Assembly: GCA_021442155.1 (NCBI GenBank)
Contig: CM038215.1
Location: 213,894,982 to 213,958,981, forward strand
From: Cymbidium sinense
Lineage: Eukaryota; Streptophyta; Magnoliopsida; Asparagales; Orchidaceae
Direction: 5' to 3'
Length of the DNA: 64,000 nucleotides
Part shown: positions 50,267-63,100 of the stretch, piece after piece
Layout of the letters: each line of letters opens with the position of its first letter
Position numbering within the stretch: the first letter of the stretch is position 1
Position numbers and translations under genes: made by a program
Notes under the pieces: generated by a model
Told to the model about the DNA's origin: nothing
Database searches by the model: none
What the model saw: only the letters and a program-made list of their open reading frames with translations

Positions 50267-50480
50267 CTAATCAACATAGTTACCTATCTTAATCAGAATA
50301 AGATATCTATAAGTAATAGGTAGAGAAGTGTAGTTCACCAAGCTGAGTTTTAGGTACGATTCAATTGTAAGATTCACTCTAATAATAGAATAGGTTGGTA
50401 CAACATTCATAGTACTATCTCCATCTATTACTAACTTGCACCCCTTTTCCTTACATAAGATGTACATTGAGAAAATATTT
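50267..50480 (-). pseudogene. Decayed gypsy aspartic protease
   Basis: The minus-strand frame reads MYILCKEKGCKLVIDGDSTM, then NVVPTYSIIRVNLTIESYLK. The expected active site is I-I-D-G-G-S-C-T-N-V; here the second Gly has become Asp (DGDS), so activity is unlikely. It sits between gag and RT as in other chromoviruses. A frame change separates it from the gag end at about 50,470. Confidence 0.78.
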
Positions 50481-50489
50481 CTCCTCCTT

Positions 50490-51650
50490 TAGGCTTCTTC
50501 TTTCCTAAAGTAGTCATACGCCTCATAATTGACATTAAATTATTAATAATGGAATCCACTTCTTTGTCTAATAGGAATGTATGATCATGTATCTCTTCAA
50601 TATCATCCTCTTCTTTTAGCTCTTCCATCTTATATAAAAATAGAATTTTGGCCTTACATTAATTCTATATATGACCATTCTTATGACATTTGAAGTAGAC
50701 TATCTCTCTTAAGTTTTTAAAAGTAGCTTGGGAGGTTATATGGAATTAGAAGTGGAAGGGTTAGGATTAGTAGTGAACCTTTGAGGTTGAGATGTGGATG
50801 AGTATTTAAATGATATTTGAGCTTTCATCTTAGAAATAGAGGCTTCTTTCTTATGCTTCTCAAAATTAAAGCATAGTAAAAGACATCATCTAAAGTTTGA
50901 GGTTCATGAAGCTCTACCGCTTTTATAATATCTCATCTTAGGCCAATGACAAACTAGTTGGCTAACTGTCACTCGTGATCAATGCAGTGTGTCTTACCTA
51001 TTAAGTCCTCAAATGTATTCATATACTTTAATATTTGAATGCTTTCTTGTCTAAAAGTTGTTAACTATTTATGAAGCTTTTTATCATGATTCTTTAATAT
51101 TTATCCATTAACATCTCCTTCATTCTACCCATGTTATGGGATTTCTATCAAACCTTTCTTTCTTAGCCAAAATATTATTTCAATAAATTTTGCATGCCCT
51201 GTTTGCTTCATTTTATCAAATGTGGTTCTTTGATAGTCTTTCATATGTTACTAGTCAAAGAACTCATCCATTTGGGTAAGCCAATCTAAAAACTTATTGG
51301 GGTCATGAACACCATCAGACATTGGGGGCTTCTATCTTAATTTATTTTGTTGGTTCCTATAGGGTTTCATGAATCCTAATATGGTCATGTTTATGGATGT
51401 TTCTCAAGTATGGACTTCTAACAGGATAGTCTTCTCTAGGAATTTTTAAGGTTTTCCTCTCTTATGATTTTTGGTCATCTTAACATGGGATAGCCGATGG
51501 GGTTTGAATCTTATTACTCAAAGTTTGAACTTGGGTTGCTAGGTTGATGATAAGGTCCTCTACCTTAGTAACCTTTTCCTCACTTTGCATAGTAACCTCA
51601 TCTACCCTCCTAATTAAATCTTCTAATTGATCCATACTAACAAACTTAGG
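50490..51650 (-). pseudogene. Decayed gypsy gag with zinc knuckle
   Basis: The minus strand starts at about 51,637 with MDQLEDLIRRVDEVTMQSEE, a probable N-terminal coiled coil. It passes through GVHDPNKFLDWLTQMDEFF near 51,315-51,250 (usual wording DPEEFLDWL) and TFEDLIGKT/LANQFVIGLR (about 51,020-50,935). Near 50,695-50,670 the line YFKCHKNGHI is a CCHC knuckle whose first Cys is Tyr. The final frame 50,628-50,431 is acidic (EELKEEDDIEEIHDH). Several stops interrupt it. Confidence 0.78.
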
Positions 51651-52143
51651 TGACCAAATTTAAGCAAATGAAATGTAAATATGTCAATGTCAAATGATGT
51701 TTTGAAATGTGCTTTATGTAAATGGATTTTGGAACACAATCAGATGCACAAGTTTCTAAAATAATTTAACATTTAATAAACACAAATTAACTCTAGATTC
51801 TACAAAATATTATGCAAACACACAAAAGAGACAATCACAAAAGTCTTAAAATATGATCTCAATTATTATGCGAATCTTGCATCCTAGGTTTGGCTATTTT
51901 AATATTATATGGTCCTACTAGGGTTTAAGTTGGTAAAGGCTAGGTTTTGTAGATAGAGACAGCTAACTGGTAATAAAATAAATGCTCATAGAATTTCCTA
52001 CCACATGACTCTACCATGAGTTTACCAAGTGAAAGCACTAAAATCTGTAAAAGATATTACACAAAACCTAAAACAAAAAATTAACCTTGCTTATATTTGA
52101 TATAGATCACTCACAAGCACTTAGTTCATGCCACTAAACTTTT

Positions 52144-52156
52144 GGCTATGATACCA
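52144..52156 (-). other. Primer binding site of the gypsy element, initiator-Met tRNA
   Basis: The minus strand reads TGGTATCATAGCC, one base off TGGTATCAGAGCC, two bases inside the LTR end. Confidence 0.85.
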
Positions 52157-52158
52157 AA

Positions 52159-52843
52159 TGTGGTGAGAGTTGCAGCAGAGGGTAAAAGAAAGAGTGCACA
52201 AAAACTTCTACTCACCAAAGTAGAAGAGTCACGAGAGATTGCCAAATCTCTGGGATGGTTAGTTACTAAGCCCCAACCATGAGTTCTTCACTAAAAATTT
52301 TCACACGAAGAAAACATTAATCTCTATTTCACTAATAAAAATGTTTGTATATGTTAGAACACTATAAAGAATGTGTCCTTTTAGAATAAGCACTAAAAAA
52401 ATTATCACTATAATTGATCACATCATCGTGCGGCACCTAGGCACTAGAAACCAGCATCGCAGTGTTGTCTTTCTATCTAAGGGCATTAAATGATGTGGCA
52501 ACGACACCGCGACACCAGATAGCTAGCGCATAAGCACTGTCCTCTCTGTCCCCAAACATAAAATACCTTAAAATGCAATGTTATGATGCTAGAAGACCAG
52601 GGCTTAAGCACCAAACTAACACCTACACATATTAATACTTGAAATTACATGATTTCAACCACAACACATATACAACACTTAAATATGATAAAACACATCA
52701 TCTAACATAGAATACAACACATGGAACACAATTACAAAATACCACTCAATAAAACATAACATAAAGTCTCATAAGCTTTGGCTTTTGGATTGAAATCTTA
52801 TAATGATTTTTTTTTCCTTTCCTTTCTCCCTTGATGTGCTACA
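52159..52843 (-). repeat. 5' LTR of the gypsy element, 685 bp
   Basis: On the minus strand it begins TGTAGCACATCAAGG and ends CAACTCTCACCACA, so it has the TG...CA ends and lies next to the PBS. It holds several GC-rich motifs (gcggcacctaggcac near 52,431; gacaccgcgacaccag near 52,503; tagctagcgcataagcac near 52,520). The partner LTR is missing. The gene to its right starts about 520 bp away and runs in the opposite direction. Confidence 0.75.
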
Positions 52844-53366
52844 TTAGAGGAAGGCAACAAAAAAAATAATATTTTGATCTATTAATAAGTTTTGGGTGTT
52901 TAAAATGTAAAATTATTGGTGCATTTTTAGGCAATTATGATAGTGCGGTATGGTGTAAAAATATATTGTAGTGCTATTTAAAAATTGTGTTATATTTATA
53001 TTTTAGAAAATTGTAGTAGAAAAATTGTTTTTGTCAATATGACTTAGGAGAGTGAAGTGGCTACTAAAAAGATACAATCTAAGTTTTTTAAAATTAAAAA
53101 TTATAACACTGTTATAACTTTTTAGATAACAGTTATTTTTGTAATAGCTCCACCACCATTATTTTACACAGCTGAAGTTATATTAAATATGTTTTAAATT
53201 TAAGTATTATATATATAAATAATAAAATTTTGAGAGACATGCACGTAAATATCAGTAATATTTATATATTTATATTCAAAGAATTAGTCCGCATTTGAAG
53301 GGGTTGTTTTATTGTGGGAGAGGAACCGTCCACTCTCGATCGTGCCTCGTAGTTTCATTGGCTTCG
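52844..53366. other. Spacer between the gypsy LTR and the TBL promoter
   Basis: AT-rich, no gene. It should hold any upstream regulatory sequence of the TBL gene, but I recognise no specific site. Confidence 0.4.
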
Positions 53367-53374
53367 TATATAAA
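53367..53374 (+). promoter_or_regulatory. Candidate TATA box of the TBL gene
   Basis: tatataaa lies 111 bp upstream of the chosen ATG (53,478). A start of transcription about 30 bp downstream would leave a 5' leader of about 75-80 bases, rich in C and T, which is normal for a plant gene. Confidence 0.55.
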
Positions 53375-53477
53375 TTACTACTACATGACGGCAAACTTTC
53401 AGCTTCCTCAGTTTCCCGACAACTGTGCTTTCCTATTCCTGAGGACTTCTCCCTCGTCACCAAGAGGATTTGCGGCT

Positions 53478-54191
53478 ATGGAGAGGGAGAAGAGCTTCTC
53501 CTGTAAGACCACTAGGATCCTCTTCATATCATTCACCATTCCTTTTTCTCGCTTTTCCTAGCCTTCTGGGCTTTTAGCATCTGTCTCTCAGGTTCCCCTC
53601 AAACCCAACTGCCGCTTAGTTCTGACCAAAAAAATACTCAAAAGCAGACGAGTCTCCTGCTTCCATCTCCAACGTTTCCACTCCTGAGCCCAAATATCTA
53701 ATTTCTAAGCAAACCGATGAAGTTGGCATTGCTGATCCTCCTCGGACAGCTTTGGATTCTAACGGCGGGGACAGTGGTCAAGATGCAATTTCGAGTGATC
53801 CCCCTCTCAGTAGATCTATTATTCTATCAGAAAGGGGCTTAGATTTCGTAGAGGCGGAAAATAATGTGTCCGGGAGTACAGTTTCCATTAATGGTGGTAT
53901 TTTTTCAACCACTCCAAGTTCTAAAGCAGTGATCTCTAATTTTAGCAGTTTGATTAGTATTGGAAGCTCTGGTAATGTCTATGAGAAGAGCAAAGCTTCA
54001 GTTCTTGTGGAGATTAGCGCTAAACCTTGTGACGTTTTGGATGGAAGATGGGTCTATGATGAGAGCTATCCCCTCTATTCAAGTAGTTCATGCCCCTACA
54101 TAGATGAAGGTTTTAGTTGTGAGGCCAATGGGAGAACCGATGCTGACTACTTGAAGTGGAGGTGGCAGCCAAATAGTTGTAATATCCCAAG
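53478..54191 (+). CDS. TBL exon 1: anchor, Ser/Thr linker, TBL domain
   Basis: It starts [18 protein letters not shown], continues with a hydrophobic anchor ([16 protein letters not shown]), then a linker rich in Ser, Thr and Pro, and closes with [19 protein letters not shown] and CNIPR. The anchor is only read through if one base is added in the T5 run at 53,543-53,547. The linker joins the next frame if one is added in the A7 run at 53,628-53,634. From there to the donor (ccaag|gtacaa) the frame is open. The exon ends in phase 2. Confidence 0.88.
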
Positions 54192-57100
54192 GTACAAACC
54201 CCATCCCTTAATTGTTTTTAGCTCGTCATGTTTGTATTCTTAGCTTTAACATTTGATTAAAGGGGAAATTCGTTGCTGATTGAAATTTAGGTTTAACCCT
54301 GTCAAGTTTCTCAAATTGATCAGAGGGAAAAGGCTGGTTTTTGTTGGTGATTCAATTAATAGAAACCAGTGGGAATCCATGATGTGTTTGTTAAGAGGAG
54401 CTGTTTTGGATCCCAGCCGGGTGTATGAAGCCCGAGGGCGAAGGATTACAAAAGAAAAAGGGGTTTACAACTTCAAGTTCACGGTATGCCCAGGAATTAC
54501 CTTCTCATAATGGCATCGGGAAATGATTACTGATTGCTGTCAGCACTGCTGCAGGATTACCGTTGTAGTGTTGAGTATTATGTGTCTCATTTTTGGTTCA
54601 TGAGAAGGCAAGGGTAGGGCAGAAGCGAGTTAAGACCCTGCGAATTGATACAATGGATAGAAGCTCATCAAAATGGAGAGGGGCAGATATAATGGTTTTT
54701 AATACTGCTCATTGGTGGTCACATGACAAAACTAAAGCTGGGTGAGTGAAATTTCTTTAGCTGCTACATAATTATTTAATGTTGAATCAAAGTAAGGAAA
54801 AAATGTTTATCAAATTTTTAGTAGGAAAAGAAGTTTGGAGAATTTACCAATATGAGGCTTTTTACATTTTGATGATTTACTAATATGATGCTACATGTGC
54901 TTCTTATGCATGCCATAGTGATTTTGTTGAAGACAATAGTATTTCAATGCTTAATTTGTGTAATAATCTTTGTAGAGTGAATGCACGATGATAAGGAGGG
55001 GTGGTGAATTGGTACTTTTGAAAATATTAGCAAGTTAGAAAAAGTGCATAATGTAACAATTAATTCACTAAGCAAATGCACCCCTATTTCTACAAATATA
55101 TTACAGTAAATTTACATATGCATAAATAAGTGTACAAGAGATTCTCTGCCGTGTAATTTTTTACACTTAATTATATTTGAACATACACTTGTAGTTTTAT
55201 ATGAATCTTACAAGCAGCATCATATGAGTGAAGCTATGGAGTAGGTTAAATAGGTTAAACTACAAGTGTATGTTCAAATATATTTAAGTGTAAGTGATGA
55301 ATTGGTACTTCTGAAAATATTAGCAAGTTAGAAAAAGTGCATTATAAAATAGTGTAACAATTAATTCACTAAGCAAATGCACTCCTATTTCTACACTCCT
55401 ATTCCTACAAATATATTACAGTAAATTTACAATATGCATAAACGAATACAATAAGTGTTCAAGTGATTCTCTGCCATATAATGTTTTACACTTAATTATA
55501 TTTGAACATACACTTGTAGTTTCATATGAATCTTACAAGTGGCAACATATGAGTGAAGCTATGGAGCAGGTTAAATAGGTTAAACTACAAGTGTATGTTC
55601 AAATATAATTACGTGTAAGTGGTGAATTGGTACTGTTGAAAATATTAACAAGTTAAAAAAGTGCAGAATAAAATTGTGTAACAATTAATTCACTAAGCAA
55701 ATGCACTCCTATTTCTACAAATATATTGCAGTAAATTCACAATATGCATAAACGAATACAATAAGTGTACAAGAGATTCTCTGTCTTGTAATTTTTTACA
55801 CTTAATTATATTTGAACATACACTTGTAGTTTTATATGAATCTTACAAGAGGCATCATATGAGTAAAGCTTTTGAGTAGTTTAAATAGGTTAAACTTTAT
55901 GTGACTGAGATATGCAACCTGCAAGTTTAATGTAATGATGGACTGAAATACACTTAGCTAAGCAATGTTTAATAATACCACTTGTTACACAAGTGTAAAT
56001 ATAAACAAAATGGTATGGCAACATACCGACAATGCTGAATGTCAATGTATAAAACTTTTAAGCCCAAATATGATAATTAGATCTTACAAATTTAGAAAAA
56101 TAATGATCATTTCGTTTGCTAAATGGAAGTTGAAGAACTTAAATGAATCTTCGAACATGAAAATTAAATTTAGAAGTTCAATGAGTTATGTTTGCAATTA
56201 AACAAGTGCAAATAAATAAGTGATCGATATAGCAAGCATAAGCTATAATATGTTTATGTCTACATCTAACCAACACTAGATTAGGATTTCTACTTATTAG
56301 AGTTTTACTACTCCTTCCTTGATGGTGGAGAAAGACAACACCATCATTTGTTTTGGGAGTTTAATTTCTATACCACATGAATATAACCTCAGTTTAACAA
56401 GAAAATATTTTAAGTTTTATAGAACTTTCGATTTGAATCGAACACTTTCTCTTTCTATTCTATCACATACAGGCTCTAGAACACTTGATTGTAGTTATAT
56501 TATGAAATAGAAATTGTGGCTAAATTTAAAATCTATACCACATGAATATAACCTCAGTTTAACATGAAATTAATCTTGACTATCTCTTTTTTTGGTAGTA
56601 CTTCTCAAATAATTATACATTTAAGGCAAGAGAAGAGAGAGAGAGAGAGAGAGAGTTTTAGATTGTTTTTCTAAGGTTTTTTCATTGTCTTTATTAGAAA
56701 TGAAATCTTTGATTGCTTATAGATACTAAAAAAGCTTAGAAAATAAAAGTTAGGAGAATCCTTAATTTGTTTGAGGAACTTTAGCAAATCTCGAATTACT
56801 CAAAGATATAGACGTTAATCCAATAAAAATACTCAAGTATGTACAACATTAATAAAATTTATTACTATAGATTCTTTCAAGGAATCACTGCCGTATTAAG
56901 GAAAGTATAAGAGCATGTAATAAGTTAAAGGTTGGGGCAACAAGCAGGGGGTAGAGCATGCGACATGTTGTACAACGAAAGGAGAACTAATGCAATAGCA
57001 TAAGAGTGCTTTTTTCGCATGACAAGTTCTGCTAAAGCAGGACATGGATGTGGACACATATTGTAAGATCTTGTGGCATGTAATTGTAAGTTGGTAAAGT

Positions 57101-60100
57101 GAAGTGAATAGTGTGTGCAAATGTAGAGGAGAGCGACGTGAAGTAATGGCAAGTGAGGTGAGGACACAGAACCGTATCATATGGCCAATAAACTATGTGA
57201 ATATAAAACATGTGTCTTATTAACTTGAGACTGTTTGAGTGTGAATATGGAAATATACTTAACTTCATATCGGCTCCTTTTTGAACTAAAATTTCTTAAT
57301 TTATCACATCCGAAGAATAATTGTGGAAGGTGGATGAATTATTTTTGTTTTAAGTTATTAAATGTTGAATTTTATCTAAACATTTATAGTTTAATGACTT
57401 ATTAGAGTTTGCACTTGGCTTGATATTTGATTTATGTTAATTTAATTTAGAATTGCAAATACATTTTGATTGTTGAAATCTGCATTTAACACAACCATCA
57501 TCAGGGTTGACCTTGGCAACTTTGCTAACTTACTAGCAAATATCTATGGATACATAATGATGTTCCCAACTTAATTCAAAATTTAAGTTTTGAATATGAA
57601 GTTTCTTCATTAATATCAGTGATGGTTGTATACAAATGTAAAATAGAATCTTTAGCTTAGAGCAACTATTTAGAGTTGTGATTAATCTTGTCACCTCCAA
57701 TCCGTACGAGGAGGGGGATTGAATTAATCAGCTGAGATTCATGATTCCGCTATATATATGAGATGATTCACCAAGAATTATGGTTGATAAATTTGAGTTT
57801 AGCTATATAAAAAAAGGATATTATATTTCATGAAAATATTAGCTAATTATTAAAAATAAATGCATGATTTTCAAGATTAGATTGAGTTCACATTAATTTT
57901 AATTTGAGCCTACGCAGCATTTTCAAACCATGCGATTGAGCTTTCAATATGCTGGTCAGAGCACATGTAGGTGATCTAAATTCATTTTAAGTTAACCCAC
58001 AGAATATCCTCAAACACTATATTTAGGCTTTTAATCCAAGTGCCGGGGCTCATGCATGTGTATTAATCTCAAATGCTTTTATGAAATTTATTCATTTCTT
58101 ACAACACTTCTATTCATTTTAATGTGATAATTTGAGTGTAGATTTGCCTCGAGATATGTGAGTGCTTCAATCATTTAAATTATTCGTATGTGTTGCAGTG
58201 CAATACATTCAAAATACAATGTGTATTTGAGATGCATGCATATTTCACCTCATTCAAATAAATGCTTGAATTATATAATATTTTAATTGAATATGGGATT
58301 ACTATGTAATGCATCCAAGTGTTCATTTAAAATTCAATAGCCTTATGTCCGCTTGTACATATGCTTATGGATTGGCATTATGATACAATCTTCATAATCA
58401 ATTCTCAGTTTCACTAAATTTTGAATGTTCACTAGACCAAATTTGAGCTAATTGATATGTCATCAAGTTATTGTGAATTTACTTAAATTCTATTGATCAC
58501 TTCCAGTCATGCGATTTAGATATAATATAATCCAGTTCTCCCTTTGAAGGTTTAAGCCATACTTACCAATAGGTTATTTGATTCACTTTATTTGTGGGCA
58601 AATACTTAAGTATCTTGCAAACTCTCTTGTGCTTCAACTTTATGTTCACCAAAGATCTTTTTAATTGCTTCAATGTGAATTATACAACAACAACAACAAC
58701 AAGCTTTTATCCCATTAAGTGGGGTCGGCTATATGAATCCTTCGTCTCCATTGTCTCCTATTATGTGTTACATTGAGTTAAATTCTCATTTAACTTAATG
58801 TGAACTATAGAACAGTCAAAATATTCATGTGAGCTCTCTTGTGTTTATTGGTGGGCTACTTAATTGTAGATTTCTTGTGAAGTCCTTTTGGTTTTCATCC
58901 TTGGTAGAAGATAGACATTCAACAATTTGTATGTGCTTAATTTTGCATTCGATCTTTGACTTGAATTCTATACAAGCCTCCAAACATGATGCAAGCTCTT
59001 CTATGTCTCTTGTGAGTTTTATGCCCAATTTATATTTAGTTTTGATTCTTCTGATTGTTTCAATATTTGATGCAATGAAATCCAAATATTGATTGAAATA
59101 AATTACTTGTACCAATTAACGAACTTTATTTTCATCATAAGTCTATCTCCATTTGAAACTTGTAATATTATGTCCTTTATTTTGGACTTTGAATTCGAAA
59201 TTCAATTTAGTTATCTATTTTAAGCTCTATGTAAAATCATTTTAAGTTCAATAAATCATTTATTTAGTTCAATTCAAGTCCTAAATAAGTTTGGAGTTCG
59301 GCAAAATTTCAGCAGCATCCCGCAATCATCCTCTCTTAGGGGGTTGTATTAGGAGTGTTTGGTTTTCCCATCACGCTTGTAAAAAACGTGCATGGTCAGT
59401 ATCTTGTGACACTGTGGCCTAAAGTCTTCGTACCTACCTCGCTTATAAAAATCGACGCATAGTCCTTCAAGTGTACCTGTAGGGCTTAATTATCAATTTA
59501 TATTTTGATTTTTTTTTAAATTTATTTTATTTTAGTTCCTTTTAGACCTTTTATTAGTGTATAAATCAATAATATTTTGGCAACATTTCGACAACATCTC
59601 GGTATCATCCCCGCTTAGGAGGCTGCATTGAGAGTGCTGGGCTTATCCAATGGATGGTGTAAATACTACGACCGAATGTGCCTTTCTATCACACCAAGAA
59701 AGACGTATACGAGTCTTTGTACTTGCACAAAACACATATTTTTTCTCCACTCTAAGAAAGATGTGTATAGTTACTTATATACTTACAAGCAAATGCAAAT
59801 TTTTCTGCCATGCTAAAAAAGACGTGTACAGGTACTTATTTTGGCGACTGAAGGTCTTTATCCCCATTGCGCCAAGGAAAGCGCGATGGTGGTTATCACC
59901 TCCACGAAACAGAGATTTCCCCACTGTGTTGGAATAACGCGCACAAGTATTTAATTTTGTAAATTTTCTCGTCACATTGGATAACGTGAACAAATATTTA
60001 GGTGGTTGACATTTTTATGTATTTATACATTCGACATACAAATCGGAGCGATATGGCATGGATTTCGAAGTAGGTGCATGGATTTTGATGAAATGTGCGG

Positions 60101-63100
60101 ATTTCAAGCAAAAGAAGGTAGGGAGGGGGAGGAGATTTTCCTTTCTCACTATATTATATATATTTTTTGCTGATTTTGTAGAAAAAGTAAAGAGAGTGGG
60201 TGAGAACTCTCTCTGTTAAGAGAGAGGGAGTTTGCTCCCTTAATTATACAGAGAACGAGGGAGTGAAGGAGAGACAGAGAGATTGAGAGATTTTCTCTGT
60301 TTGAATAGAAGGGAGAGGGGGGTTGGTTATAGTGGTCTGCGAGTTGTCGGGTTCAACACTTGGATTGGTCGAGCAAGGAGTTAAGTTAGGACAGCGATGG
60401 GCAAGAGATTGTCAAAGCTGCTTTCGCTAGCATCTTGTTCAAACAGGAAAGATTCGTGATGATGTTGTTTAGTCAAGAGCTCAAGAAACTGAAGCTGGTG
60501 AGTTCGGCTTGCTGGAATCGGCTTTCAGCCTTAAGTGCAAGTCGACGAGAGGTGTAGAAGAGGGAGTGACAAACGGTAAGCTAGGGTTGGCAATGGTGGC
60601 GTGAGAGATTGAGGGGCAGTGAGGGAGTTAGAACACGAGAGAAGTCGGTGAGCAGCAAAGTGATGGGGAGATCGAGCAATAGCGCTTGATTTAGAACAGG
60701 CGATGAGAGATGGAGGCTGCGAGATGGATCGCACAAGGAGAGCAGAGAGGGATCAAGAGAGTGGGAGAGAAGGGAAGGAGGGACTTGAATGAAGTGAATT
60801 GGAAAACTCCAAGGCGGGATTATGGGAGAGGAATGCGGATATGACGAGAAACGACAGGAACGACATGCGACGTGGGCTGCACGTTCAACGTGATGGCACG
60901 TCACGGGTCGACTTACGACAGTGAGATTTGAGTGGTATTAAGTGATGATTAAACAACAATTCAGTCAAAATATCCTCAAAATGCATGCCAATTTCATCGA
61001 AATTCTTCATCAGATGACCCCATGCAATATGGGTATTAATTTTAGGTAATTTTGACATTTTGGGCGCAGCGATACTGTCATTTTCACGATCGGTGGTTTT
61101 TTAATCAATTTTAACGTCAAATTGGGTCAATTTTAGTTCGAAATGCGCTGCTTACATCTAATCACTCAATACCGCAAAACTTGTCTAAATCGATGATAGT
61201 GGCATTAGAAAGGTTTTAACGCTTTGGTGATAATAACGCGTCAATTTCATAATGGAGGTTATTTGGGTGTTATCCGATATAATGCACGTCGCCGACTGCC
61301 TTCCATTGGTCAATCCGATTGTGTGAGATGTATATTTCGATCAATTTTTACATTCTAAATGTAACGGTGAAGTCTATTTGTCGATTGTAAGTCATTTCAA
61401 TCTGTTTCATTGACGATCGTGGTATTTCGACGAGCGACATTGCGCCCATGGTCTTCACCGTGTTTTGCTCGATTTGACTTGTGTAATTTATGTAGAGGTT
61501 AATAATTAAGTCTCGTTCATAAACGTTTGAATTTCATATTTTGTTTAGGAATTTAGTCCCATAATGTTAGGATGTTTTGAAGAAGTATTGTTATAAGTTG
61601 TAAAAACTAAATTAAATTGCTAGCTTATAATCCATCTCTTGCTGGAGGTTTAATCAAAATCATGTTTTAAAAGATTTTAATGAAGTTTTAAAATAGTAAA
61701 ATTTTGTTAAATTAAATTTTTTTTTTTTATTCTTTATAAGATTGGCTCGTTAAGTCTCAATAAGTTCGGCTCAATAATCAAAATAAGCTACTTATCTAAA
61801 TGCTCATTGATTACAGGCACAATATGAACTAAACTCAAGCTGAGATCAAACCAAGCTCAAACAAATTTAAATTTAGATGAATTGATCATGAACACTATCA
61901 CAAAAACTCTATTCAAGCTTGAGTTGGGCTTATATATATTTTTGGTAAATGAGCCTGCACTCAGATAGTCTAGCTTAGCTTCACTCAGTTTGTCTGTTGC
62001 CCTACTATTACTTTATTAAATATTTTAACATAAAAATCATGTTGAAGTTTTATGACCTAGATTTTATAGAAGGATTCATAACCCTACATAGTGAGTTAAA
62101 GGCTCTTCTTCTTCTTGTTGTTATAAATTTTGTTGCAAGTGACATGATTTTAAAATGCATTATTCAAACATATTTTAGAATGTAAAATTTTTTTGTTTTT
62201 AGATATGACTTGGTTATATATAAAAATGCATACCCAAAAATATTCAAACATATTTTAGAATGTAAAATTTTTTTTGTTGTATTTTAGATATTTTAAAATT
62301 GATTTTGATTGCTAGGAGTAAAGGTCATCTTATGACTTTTCTTTCTACGACTTCTATTATCTCAAAGACTTTCTTGATAGATTTTAAGATTGTGTGCGTT
62401 ATCATTGAGGTTTTGGTAATGATTTAATTCAATTCAATTGAAATGCTAAAAATATCCCCAATAAATCCAAAGACATGGTATTATATAATTCTCATAAATT
62501 TGATGAGGCATCTACTTGAGTCTTCTTGTAATGATCACCTTAAAGTGGCACATGCTCCAAGTTGATTAGAGAACATCAAACTTTATATCCTTTGTTTCTA
62601 TGACTTGATTAACCTATAAATAATGCTTAATAAACTATCAGATTACACTATGCGAGATCTATTATCAATGAATCGAACAATAAAATACATATGATTTTAT
62701 ACTTAGCAATCCTGAAAATTGATGATTTGGACTTCTTTAAGGTTCTTTAAGGTTCTTTAAGTAGAAAAAATTGACTGTTAAATGCATAACAAATTGAAGC
62801 TTAGATTGAGACGGTCTTTTTCATTTCTTTTTTTTCCTTTATGTCCATCTTATCAGGGAATTTGGTTGGCATGCTCAGGAGAGTGGTGGTCTTAGGCTTG
62901 AGTTTCACAAATGCTTGAAAGTATAATTGGTAACTCCAGTTGGGAATCAATTTCAACATCAGGATTTCTATGTATTATCAGAATCTTTTACATATTTTCT
63001 CAGAGAACATCGTGACAGTTGCCAAAAGTTTTAAATCAAATTCACACAGACGCATGCATTGAAATTCGTATTGAAGGAATAATATAACTGATAGAATTGA

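Larger units (their letters stand above)
48850..52843 (-). mobile_element. Truncated chromovirus-like Ty3/gypsy element (minus strand)
   Basis: Read on the minus strand it shows a 5' LTR (52,843-52,159), iMet PBS, gag, protease and the N-terminal two-thirds of RT. It ends near 48,850, so RNase H, integrase, any chromodomain and the 3' LTR are absent. The protease wording (CKLVIDGDSTMNV) and the RT wording (KTFEGLYEWLVMSFDLPSA) are those of chromovirus-group elements (CRM/Reina-like), not of the Tat group above. Frames are interrupted. Confidence 0.8.

Noticed and set aside
53312..53506. 64-codon frame overlapping TBL exon 1
   Set aside because: It starts at a TTG, lies in another frame of the leader and anchor region, and has no domain.
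53478..54741. TBL locus as a pseudogene
   Set aside because: Not fully excluded, but the only defects are one-base losses in homopolymers; splice sites, phases and conserved residues are kept.
56896..57268. Three overlapping minus-strand frames in intron 3
   Set aside because: They translate the same DNA in three frames, are low in complexity and show no domain or splice support.
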